A program made the position numbers and the translations under genes. Of a stretch of DNA of 5,882 bases, positions 1 through 5,124 are shown in pieces. Source of the DNA: Clostridia bacterium (GTDB lineage: Bacteria > Bacillota > Clostridia > Christensenellales > Aristaeellaceae); assembly GCA_024404395.1 (NCBI GenBank), contig JAKSPZ010000073.1:1-5882 (forward strand). Reading direction: 5' to 3'. The stretch's first letter is position 1. Every line of letters starts with the position of its first letter. The notes under the pieces are model-generated. The model saw only the letters and a program-made list of their open reading frames with translations, was not told where the DNA came from and did not search any database.

Positions 1-531
1 CGGCAGCGGATTGACTGCGCAGTCAGCGAAGATCATCAGGCCGTTGTCGCCGAAGGTCTTATCCTGGCACTCCATCAGGAAGCAGGAGGACACGGTCTTG
101 ATGCCGGGCTTGGACTTAATGATCTGCAGGGCGGGACGGAGCATATCGCCGGTGGAGTGGATTGCGCCGGAGACCAGACCGTCGGCAGCGCCGGCCTTGA
201 CCATCATGATGCCATAGTACATGGGATCCTTGACGGTGGCGGCAGCCTTTTCTTCGGTCATGCCCTTTGCCTTGCGGAGCTCGTAGAGCATGGATGCGTA
301 CTCAGCGCACTTGTCGCTGGTAGCGGGATCGATGATTTCAATGCCGGTCAGATCGGCGCCGTTGGCGGCAGCCTTGACCTTCTCGGGATCGCCCAGCAGG
401 GTCAGCTTTGCGAGACCTTCCTTGGCGATGATGGCAGCAGCCTGCGCGGTGCGGGGCTCGTCACCCTCGGGGAGAACGATGTGCTTGACGTCGGACTTTG
501 CTTTGGCCTTGATCTTATCAATGATTGCCAT
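1..531 (-). CDS. pta: Phosphate acetyltransferase (partial, C-terminus beyond left edge)
   Basis: Pta interconverts acetyl-CoA plus phosphate with acetyl phosphate plus CoA in the cytosol, the step before acetate kinase in fermentative ATP formation. The visible 177 residues are the N-terminal half of a protein usually about 330 residues long. Family signatures include LPEGDEPR near residues 20-27, LLGDP near 46-50, a conserved block GLVSGAIHSTGDMLRPALQ at about 118-136, and FADCAVNP at about 168-175 at the window edge. The active-site C-terminal half is not visible. The start ATG at 529-531 has a good GGAGGT ribosome site (540-545) 8 nt upstream, and the protein begins MAIIDKI as expected. 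The neighbouring gene on this strand is an esterase separated by a terminator, so pta is probably a separate unit. An ackA gene might follow outside the window. Pta also resembles phosphate butyryltransferase, but the GLVSGAIHSTGD block favours Pta. Confidence 0.95.
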   Translation of the reverse strand, partial: MAIIDKIKAKAKSDVKHIVLPEGDEPRTAQAAAIIAKEGLAKLTLLGDPEKVKAAANGADLTGIEIIDPATSDKCAEYASMLYELRKAKGMTEEKAAATVKDPMYYGIMMVKAGAADGLVSGAIHSTGDMLRPALQIIKSKPGIKTVSSCFLMECQDKTFGDNGLMIFADCAVNPLP

Positions 532-539
532 TTGAACAT

Positions 540-569
540 ACCTCCGTTTGCAGCCGCACAAAACGGCTG
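540..569 (-). promoter_or_regulatory. pta leader with two mutually exclusive inverted repeats at the ribosome site
   Basis: In the pta transcript CAGCCG (569-564) can pair with CGGCTG (556-551), leaving a 7-nt loop. Alternatively CCGTTT (566-561) can pair with AAACGG (549-544). The second pairing takes in the first GG of the GGAGGT ribosome site at 545-540, and the two pairings share bases 564-566, so they cannot form together. Each is a perfect 6-bp match read directly from the sequence. Any regulatory role is inference, and 6-bp stems can arise by chance. Confidence 0.35.
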
Positions 570-588
570 ATTGTATTTCATCCTAGAT

Positions 589-617
589 ATTATACGACAA
601 AAACGCGCATTTGAAAA
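589..617 (-). promoter_or_regulatory. Putative pta promoter
   Basis: Reading leftwards, TTTTCA (617-612) is followed by 17 nt and then a perfect TATAAT (594-589). This predicts a transcript start near 582 and a leader of about 50 nt. The -35 is weak (4 of 6 to TTGACA) but the -10 and spacing are ideal. The -35 and spacer lie inside the terminator hairpin of the upstream esterase operon, so the two elements share DNA. Confidence 0.6.
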
Positions 618-629
618 GACCTGCGCGTT
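594..629 (-). terminator. Intrinsic terminator of the xpt-HAD-esterase operon
   Basis: Perfect 8-bp inverted repeat AACGCGCA (602-609) and TGCGCGTT (622-629) with a 12-nt loop. On the minus strand the right-hand arm comes first and the hairpin runs into TTTTTG (about 603-598). It begins 15 nt after the esterase stop codon (645-647). The loop is long for a terminator and the T run short, so termination may be partial. The plus strand also has a T run at 634-638, but no plus-strand gene reads into it. Confidence 0.7.
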
Positions 630-644
630 AATGTTTTTGAATTA

Positions 645-1424
645 TTATGCCTTGAAGCCCTGACGCTCGAGCCAATCGCAGGCCATATCGGACCAGCGGG
701 CGACGACGGGGAGCTCCTTGGCAAGTCCCAGACCGTGCAGACCTTCGGGGAAGATGTGCATTTCGAAGGGCACGCCCTTGGCGGCCATGGCGGCGCCGAG
801 GATGAGGCTGTTGTCCACGGGGACCATCTCATCGGTGGCGGAATGCCAGATAAAGGCGGGCGGGGTGTCCTCGGTGATGTGCTGTTCCGCGGAGAAATAG
901 CGGGCAAGCGCCTGATCGTCGCGGCGGTCCTTCAGCAGGTTCTGACGGGTCTGCACATGGGTGAACTGCGTCAGGCTGACCACGGCGTAGCAGGGCAGGA
1001 AAGCATCGGGACGGCTGGAATAGCGCTCGATGGGATCCTCGCTGTCGGGCTTGCCGCTGTCGTAATGGACGGCGGCGTTGCAGCAGAGGTTGCCACCGGC
1101 GGAGAAGCCGATGACGCCGACCTTTTCGTAACCCAGACTGCGGACCACCCGCACGGCGCGGTTGACGTCGGCAAGGGGTGCGAAGGTACCACAGGGCGCC
1201 ACGCGGTAATCCAGCACGAAGGCGGTGAGACCGTGCTCGTTGAACATGATGGCGATGTCATCACATTCGTAGGGCATCTTTGCCTCATAAGCGCCGCCAG
1301 CGCACACGATGATGGCGCTGCGGGTGCCTTCCAGCTCGAAAGCCTTCAGCGAGGGCTGAAGCCGATCGGGGGATTCATCCGTATAGGGTGCGGTGCCGTT
1401 CCACAGGTAGATGGTGCGATTCAT
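645..1424 (-). CDS. Alpha/beta-hydrolase fold esterase (acetyl/xylan-esterase-like, COG0657 type)
   Basis: A 259-residue serine hydrolase without a signal peptide or membrane segment, so cytosolic. The nucleophile elbow is GFSAGG with Ser108. The acid is probably Asp198 in SATDEMVP and the base His230 in PEGLHGLG, the usual order and spacing for this fold. The oxyanion-hole segment reads CAGGAY (41-46), where relatives usually have PGGGY or HGGGF. LDYRVAP (71-77) is also typical of the lipolytic and acetyl-esterase group. The likely reaction is hydrolysis of a small ester such as an acetylated sugar; the substrate cannot be read from sequence. The ATG at 1422-1424 is preceded by GAGGT, which overlaps the stop of the upstream HAD gene 10 nt away, suggesting translational coupling. 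It is the last gene of the operon. A peptidase of the dienelactone-hydrolase type is a less likely alternative. Confidence 0.85.
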   Translation of the reverse strand: MNRTIYLWNGTAPYTDESPDRLQPSLKAFELEGTRSAIIVCAGGAYEAKMPYECDDIAIMFNEHGLTAFVLDYRVAPCGTFAPLADVNRAVRVVRSLGYEKVGVIGFSAGGNLCCNAAVHYDSGKPDSEDPIERYSSRPDAFLPCYAVVSLTQFTHVQTRQNLLKDRRDDQALARYFSAEQHITEDTPPAFIWHSATDEMVPVDNSLILGAAMAAKGVPFEMHIFPEGLHGLGLAKELPVVARWSDMACDWLERQGFKA

Positions 1425-1434
1425 TTTCGATACC

Positions 1435-2217
1435 TCAGTCCAGCAGGGGGATCATGTCGCTGAGACGGCCGAACTTGTAGTCGGGCTTGGTCTCGGAGGC
1501 GGCCAGCATGGCTTCGTCGGTCTCGCCGGTCATGACGAGGATGGCGGGCATGCCGCAGCGGCGACCCGTCTCGATGTCGGTGTACAGGCGGTCGCCCACC
1601 ATGGCCATGTCCTTGATCGCCCAGCCGGTGTGATGGCTGATGGCCTCGACGATGCCGATGTTGGGCTTGCCGATGGTCAGGTCGGGGCGGCGTCCGGTAG
1701 ACGCTTCGATGAAGGCGATGATGGCGCCGATGTCGGGCATGTAGCCGTTCTCGATGGGGCAGTTGAAGTCGGGATGGGTGGCGATGTAGGGGAGACCTGC
1801 GCGGACATGATCGCACACGGCCCACATCTTTTTGTAATCCAGGGTGGTATCGAAACCGATGACCACGATTTCGGGATCCTCATCGACGACCTTGATGCCC
1901 GCTTCTTCGAAGTCGGCCTTCAGATACTCGTTGCCCAGCAGGAAGACGCGCTTGCCGGGATACTTCATGGCGATGACTTCGGCAGTGGCGTCGCCGGAGG
2001 TGATGACCTTGTCGCGGGTGACGGTGAGACCCATCTTCTTCAGCTTTTCAACGTAATAAAGGGCGTTGTGGGAGGAGTTGTTGGTCAGGAACATGAAGTC
2101 GCGACCGCTCTCCTCGACCTTTTTGATGAAATCGATGGAACCGTCCAGAAGCTGATTGCCGAGATAAAAGGTGCCGTCCATGTCCAGAAGGAAGTGACGG
2201 ATCGCTTTGAATTCCAT
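1435..2217 (-). CDS. HAD-IIA family hydrolase (NagD / p-nitrophenyl phosphatase-like)
   Basis: A 260-residue cytosolic phosphatase of the HAD superfamily, subfamily IIA, full length. Motif I is DMDGT with nucleophile Asp12 and acid/base Asp14. Motif II is TNNSS (45-49). The motif III lysine is Lys184 in GKPN. Motif IV is GDRLYTD with Asp209 and Asp214 binding Mg2+. The C2-type cap lies between motifs II and III, including THPDFNCP near 147-154. Relatives dephosphorylate nucleoside monophosphates, sugar phosphates or glycolytic side products. The placement directly after xpt makes a nucleotide or phosphosugar substrate plausible, but that is inference. The start ATG (2215-2217) has an AAAGGAA ribosome site 9 nt upstream, and the gap to the xpt stop is 18 nt. 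NagD proper is usually with nag genes, which are absent here, so no symbol is given. Confidence 0.92.
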   Translation of the reverse strand: MEFKAIRHFLLDMDGTFYLGNQLLDGSIDFIKKVEESGRDFMFLTNNSSHNALYYVEKLKKMGLTVTRDKVITSGDATAEVIAMKYPGKRVFLLGNEYLKADFEEAGIKVVDEDPEIVVIGFDTTLDYKKMWAVCDHVRAGLPYIATHPDFNCPIENGYMPDIGAIIAFIEASTGRRPDLTIGKPNIGIVEAISHHTGWAIKDMAMVGDRLYTDIETGRRCGMPAILVMTGETDEAMLAASETKPDYKFGRLSDMIPLLD

Positions 2218-2235
2218 AATAAGCAGTTCCTTTGT

Positions 2236-2805
2236 TTATTCGAATTCGATGATGTTTTCGCCCATGCGGGACACGGGAGCCAGTGCTTCCACGCGATAGC
2301 CTGCCTCGCGCAGCTTGTCGATGCCGGGCTGGAAGACCTTTGCGATGACGGTGCCCAGACCCACGGGGGTGGCACCTGCGGCTTCGACCAGACGGAAGGC
2401 GCCGAAAGCCGCTTCGCCGTTGGCGAGGAAGTCGTCGATGACCAGAACGCGGTCTTCGGGGTGCATGTAGGTCTTTTTGAGAGTCAGGGTGTAGGACTTG
2501 TTCTTGGTGAAGGAGAAGACTTCGGTCTGAAGGATATCGTCCTTCAGGATGCTTGAGAGGGACTTTTTCATGATGACCATCGGCACACCGAGGGCTTCGG
2601 CGGTCATGACGGCGGGGGCGATGCCCGAGGTCTCGATGGTGGCGACGCGGGTGACGCCCGCATCCTTGAAGCGTGCGGCGAATTCCTCACCGACGGCACG
2701 CATGAGCGCAGGGTCGACCTGATTATTCAGAAAAGAATCTACCAGAAGCACATGTTCATCCAGTGCGCGTCCGTCTTTGAGAATGCGCTGCTTAAGAAGT
2801 TCCAT
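2236..2805 (-). CDS. xpt: Xanthine phosphoribosyltransferase
   Basis: Xpt transfers the phosphoribosyl group of PRPP to xanthine, giving XMP for purine salvage in the cytosol. The protein matches the Bacillus-type enzyme throughout: VDSFLNNQVDP, ETSGIAPAVMTAEALGVP and YRVEALAP are family blocks. The PRPP-binding loop is VLVIDDFLANGEAA (about residues 121-134 from this start). Length is 189 aa, against about 190-194 for the family. I chose the ATG at 2805 (MELLKQRI) because the B. subtilis protein begins at the equivalent residue. A GAGAGG site (2823-2818) lies 12 nt upstream of 2805 but directly abuts the other in-frame ATG at 2817, which would be too close to initiate. The 2817 start, adding MDLS, remains possible. 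First gene of the xpt-HAD-esterase operon, with its own promoter at 2845-2873. No purine riboswitch fits in the short leader. Confidence 0.95.
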   Translation of the reverse strand: MELLKQRILKDGRALDEHVLLVDSFLNNQVDPALMRAVGEEFAARFKDAGVTRVATIETSGIAPAVMTAEALGVPMVIMKKSLSSILKDDILQTEVFSFTKNKSYTLTLKKTYMHPEDRVLVIDDFLANGEAAFGAFRLVEAAGATPVGLGTVIAKVFQPGIDKLREAGYRVEALAPVSRMGENIIEFE

Positions 2806-2844
2806 GGACAGATCCATCCTCTCGAATGATAATTCCGTATCCTA

Positions 2845-2873
2845 ATAGTACCACATATTTTGTGGGAATACAA
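2845..2873 (-). promoter_or_regulatory. Putative xpt promoter with a palindrome in the spacer
   Basis: Reading leftwards: TTGTAT (2873-2868), a 17-nt spacer, then TACTAT (2850-2845). The predicted start is near 2838, leaving a leader of about 30 nt. The spacer contains a perfect inverted repeat CCACA-N5-TGTGG (2851-2865) that abuts the -10, where a bound repressor would block polymerase. The -35 keeps the TTG but is otherwise weak. The operator role is inference. Confidence 0.5.
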
Positions 2874-2908
2874 TGAATAAAACCAAATTGCCGTTTTCGG
2901 ACAGGTTA

Positions 2909-2933
2909 AAATCCGACGAAGAGAGTCGGATTT
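2909..2933. promoter_or_regulatory. Candidate IscR operator (25-bp palindrome)
   Basis: Perfect inverted repeat AAATCCGAC (2909-2917) and GTCGGATTT (2925-2933) around GAAGAGA. The CCGAC-N7-GTCGG core has the same geometry as the E. coli type-1 IscR site, YYGAC-N7-GTCRR, and the overall length is also 25 bp. It ends 1 nt before the iscR -35 box and lies 36 bp from the xpt -35, so it could affect both divergent promoters. As RNA it could also form a hairpin, but no gene reads into it from either side, so a protein-binding site is more likely than a terminator. Confidence 0.55.
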
Positions 2934-2934
2934 G

Positions 2935-2963
2935 TTGACGGTTGCGTCGGCATGTGCTACAAT
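2935..2963 (+). promoter_or_regulatory. iscR operon promoter (extended -10)
   Basis: TTGACG (2935-2940), a 17-nt spacer and TACAAT (2958-2963), with TGC directly before the -10 as an extended -10 element. Each hexamer is one base off consensus at ideal spacing, so this should be a strong sigma-A promoter in need of a repressor. The predicted start is near 2970, giving a leader of about 45 nt for iscR-iscS-iscU. Confidence 0.85.
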
Positions 2964-2970
2964 ACGGTTG

Positions 2971-2995
2971 TAATCATAGTGATTTAGTCGGAATT
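2971..2995. promoter_or_regulatory. Weaker second IscR-like site over the iscR transcript start
   Basis: ATTTAGTCGG (2982-2991) matches the right half of the IscR type-1 consensus (WWWYAGTCRR). The left half (2971-2981) is poorly conserved: 16 of 25 positions agree by my hand alignment. A separate perfect small palindrome, AATCA-TAG-TGATT (2972-2984), overlaps the left part. The site covers about +1 to +25, and its centre lies 62 bp from that of the 2909-2933 palindrome, close to six helical turns. Confidence 0.35.
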
Positions 2996-3015
2996 AAAAG
3001 CAAGGAGGCGCGGAT

Positions 3016-3444
3016 ATGAAACTCTCGACCCGAGGACGCTACGGTATTCACGCCATGTTTGATCTTGCCGTCAATTACGACAAAGGCGCCCGCCCCATCA
3101 AGAGCATTGCCGAGAGCAGAGGCATCCCCGAAGCTTATCTGGAACAGCTCTTCTCCGCATTGCGCAAGGACAATCTGGTCATTTCCACAAGAGGCGCCCA
3201 GGGCGGCTATGTGCTGTCCCGCTCCCCCAAGGAGATCACCGTGGGCGATGTACTGCGCACCCTTGAAGGCGGACTCAATCTGGTGGACTGCCTGCAGGAG
3301 GACGATCTCTGCGGAAAGGCCTGCGATTGCCCGTCCCGCACCATCTGGAAGCGGCTGACCGACGGGGTCAACCACATTCTGGACGGCATCACGCTGCAGG
3401 ATATGATCGATGAAAATCAGTGCCGCACGGCACAGGAGGAATAA
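3016..3444 (+). CDS. iscR: Rrf2-family Fe-S-sensing transcriptional regulator IscR
   Basis: A 142-residue Rrf2 DNA-binding regulator that, in the IscR group, carries a [2Fe-2S] cluster and adjusts iscSU expression to cluster demand. It begins [18 protein letters not shown], the Rrf2 signature. The winged helix-turn-helix spans about 27-69, with the recognition region [15 protein letters not shown] (41-55), including a Glu at 43 as in E. coli IscR, and the wing [13 protein letters not shown] (57-69). Cluster ligands are probably Cys92, Cys99 and Cys105. Cys103 is an additional cysteine, and the position of E. coli His107 is Arg108, as in many Gram-positive relatives. The ribosome site AAGGAGG (3002-3008) is 7 nt from the ATG. 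The stop is 5 nt before iscS. CymR, the cysteine-metabolism Rrf2 paralogue, is an alternative, but the cysteines and the iscSU context favour IscR. Confidence 0.92.
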   Translation: MKLSTRGRYGIHAMFDLAVNYDKGARPIKSIAESRGIPEAYLEQLFSALRKDNLVISTRGAQGGYVLSRSPKEITVGDVLRTLEGGLNLVDCLQEDDLCGKACDCPSRTIWKRLTDGVNHILDGITLQDMIDENQCRTAQEE

Positions 3445-3449
3445 CTACA

Positions 3450-4634
3450 ATGGAACGCATCTACATGGATAACGGCGCGACCACGCGTGTCACCGAGCCC
3501 GTTCTCGAAGCCATGCTTCCGTATTTTTGCCAGACTTACGGCAACCCGATGTCCATTCATCATTTCGGACATGAGTCCCGCTTCGCCGTGGAACATGCCC
3601 GTGAGCAGGTCGCAAAGGCGCTCAACGCCGATCCTTCCGAGATCTATTTCACCGGCTGCGGTACCGAGTCCGATAACTGGGCGGTCCGCGGTGCGGCTTA
3701 TGCAAATATCAAAAAGGGCAAGCATATCATCACTTCCGTGATCGAGCATCACGCCATCCTGCACACCTGCCAGCAGCTGGAAAAGGAAGGCTTCGAAGTC
3801 AGCTACATTCCCGTTGACGAAGAAGGCATCCTCCGCATGGATGAGTTCAAAAAGGCTCTTCGTCCCGATACCGTTCTGGTCAGCATCATGACCGCCAACA
3901 ACGAGATCGGTACCATTCAGCCCATCGAAGAAGTCGCCGCCCTCTGCAAGGCTAACGGCACCCTCTTCCATACCGACGCCGTTCAGGCCATCGGCAGCGT
4001 CGCTTTCGACGTGAAGAAGATGAACATCGACATGCTTTCCATGTCCGGTCATAAGTTCCATGCCCCCAAGGGCGTCGGCGCACTGTACATCCGCAAGGGT
4101 GTCCGTCTGCAGCGCCTCATCAACGGCGGCGGACAGGAGCGCACTCAGCGCGCAGGTACCGAGAACGTGGCGTCCATCGTCGCCCTCGGCAAGGCCATTG
4201 AGATCGCCACCGCGGACATCGAGGGTCACAACCGCAAGCTCGCCGAGATCCGCGATCGCCTCATCGACCGCATCCTCGCCGAGATCCCCTACACCCGTCT
4301 GAACGGTCACCGCACTCAGCGCCTCCCCGGCAACTGCAACGTCTCCATCCGCTTCATCGAGGGCGAAGGCATCCTGCTGGGTCTCGATATGTACGGCGTC
4401 GCGGCGTCTTCCGGTTCCGCCTGCACGTCCGGCTCTCTGGATCCGTCCCACGTGCTGTTGGCCATCGGTCTGCCCCATGAGATCGCTCATGGCTCCGTTC
4501 GCCTGTCCCTGAGCGATGAGAACACCCTTGAAGAGGCCGATAAGGTCGTCGATATCCTGAAGAAGGTCGTCGAGCGTCTCCGCAGCATGTCGCCTCTGTA
4601 TGACGATTTTATCAACGGAAGAACCGAAGCATAA
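3450..4634 (+). CDS. iscS: Cysteine desulfurase (IscS/NifS type)
   Basis: PLP enzyme, 394 residues, converting cysteine to alanine and passing the persulfide sulfur to the IscU scaffold. Seen in the sequence: the [10 protein letters not shown] segment (31-40), TGCGTESDN (68-76) for cofactor phosphate binding, IEHHA with PLP-stacking His100 (98-102), NNEIGTIQP (150-158), HTDAVQA with Asp175 and Gln178, [10 protein letters not shown] with Schiff-base Lys202, and the catalytic loop [17 protein letters not shown] with Cys325. The long Cys loop marks a group I (IscS/NifS) enzyme, not SufS; the sequence is of the clostridial kind often named NifS. I chose the ATG at 3450 because AGGAGGA (3434-3440) sits 9 nt upstream and [12 protein letters not shown] is the family N-terminus. 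An upstream ATG at 3420 adds 10 unrelated residues inside iscR. It may also serve tRNA thiolation, though no mnmA is seen here. Confidence 0.97.
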   Translation: MERIYMDNGATTRVTEPVLEAMLPYFCQTYGNPMSIHHFGHESRFAVEHAREQVAKALNADPSEIYFTGCGTESDNWAVRGAAYANIKKGKHIITSVIEHHAILHTCQQLEKEGFEVSYIPVDEEGILRMDEFKKALRPDTVLVSIMTANNEIGTIQPIEEVAALCKANGTLFHTDAVQAIGSVAFDVKKMNIDMLSMSGHKFHAPKGVGALYIRKGVRLQRLINGGGQERTQRAGTENVASIVALGKAIEIATADIEGHNRKLAEIRDRLIDRILAEIPYTRLNGHRTQRLPGNCNVSIRFIEGEGILLGLDMYGVAASSGSACTSGSLDPSHVLLAIGLPHEIAHGSVRLSLSDENTLEEADKVVDILKKVVERLRSMSPLYDDFINGRTEA

Positions 4635-4647
4635 GGAGGAAATACCC

Positions 4648-5067
4648 ATGGCAATGGAATATACCGAGCAGGTCCTCGATCATTTCATGAATCCCCGCAA
4701 CGTCGGTGAAATTGAGGATGCCAGCGGCGTCGGCACCGTCGGCAATGCCAAGTGCGGCGACATCATGAAGATGTACATCAAAGTTGAAAACGACGTCATC
4801 GTCGATGTGAAGTTCAAGACCTTCGGCTGCGGCGCTGCCATCGCGACCTCCAGCCGTGCCACCGAAATGGTCAAGGGTCTGACTCTCGACGAGGCACTGA
4901 AGATCACCAACAAGGCGGTCGCCGATTCTCTGGGCGGACTTCCCCCGGTGAAGATGCACTGCTCCGTTCTCGCCGAAGAAGCGCTCCATGCGGCCATTCA
5001 GGACTACAAGGACAAGCTCGAACGCGGTGAGAACCCCGATGCGGGCGAAGAGATCAAGTACGTCTGA
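4648..5067 (+). CDS. iscU: Fe-S cluster assembly scaffold IscU (NifU N-terminal type)
   Basis: A 139-residue scaffold on which [2Fe-2S] clusters are built from IscS sulfur before transfer to target proteins. The ligand set of IscU is complete: Cys36 and Asp38 in AKCGD, Cys61 in FGCGAA, and His104-Cys105 in MHCSVLAEEAL. The LPPVK motif (98-102), recognised in proteobacteria by the HscA chaperone, is intact although no hscA or hscB is nearby. There is no C-terminal Nfu-type domain, so this is a stand-alone IscU rather than full NifU. It lacks the roughly 20-residue insertion typical of SufU. The ATG at 4648 has AAGGAGGA (4633-4640) 7 nt upstream, overlapping the iscS stop, so translation is probably coupled. 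A second ATG two codons on (4654) is less well spaced. Last gene of the operon, followed by a terminator. Confidence 0.96.
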   Translation: MAMEYTEQVLDHFMNPRNVGEIEDASGVGTVGNAKCGDIMKMYIKVENDVIVDVKFKTFGCGAAIATSSRATEMVKGLTLDEALKITNKAVADSLGGLPPVKMHCSVLAEEALHAAIQDYKDKLERGENPDAGEEIKYV

Positions 5068-5080
5068 TCCCAACTTTTTC

Positions 5081-5106
5081 AGCCGTCCGACAAGGACGGC
5101 TTTTTC
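5081..5106 (+). terminator. Intrinsic terminator after iscU
   Basis: Perfect 8-bp GC-rich stem AGCCGTCC (5081-5088) and GGACGGCT (5094-5101) with a 5-nt loop, followed directly by TTTT. It starts 13 nt after the iscU stop and closes the iscR-iscS-iscU unit. hflX begins only about 20 nt later. Confidence 0.92.
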
Positions 5107-5124
5107 ATCATCGGAGGATAAACC

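Noticed and set aside
1411..2556. Long plus-strand open frame (381 codons) antisense to the esterase, HAD and xpt genes
   Set aside because: The minus-strand frames have full family motifs, ribosome sites and operon spacing. The antisense frame shows no domain and is explained by GC-rich codon use that avoids stops on the other strand.
2909..2933. Palindrome as an intrinsic terminator
   Set aside because: The genes on both sides diverge, so no transcript ends here. Its position next to the -35 and its IscR-like spacing fit an operator better.
2818..3015. Guanine/xanthine riboswitch upstream of xpt
   Set aside because: On the minus strand I could not find the three-way-junction core of a purine riboswitch, and the best promoter leaves only about 30 nt of leader.
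3420..3449. Upstream start for iscS at 3420
   Set aside because: It lies inside iscR, adds 10 residues unlike any family member, and the good ribosome site serves the ATG at 3450.
3417..4649. Long minus-strand open frame (410 codons) antisense to iscS
   Set aside because: It mirrors iscS, which carries all its catalytic residues. The frame is repetitive in Gly, Asp and Val, as expected of a shadow, and has no recognisable domain.
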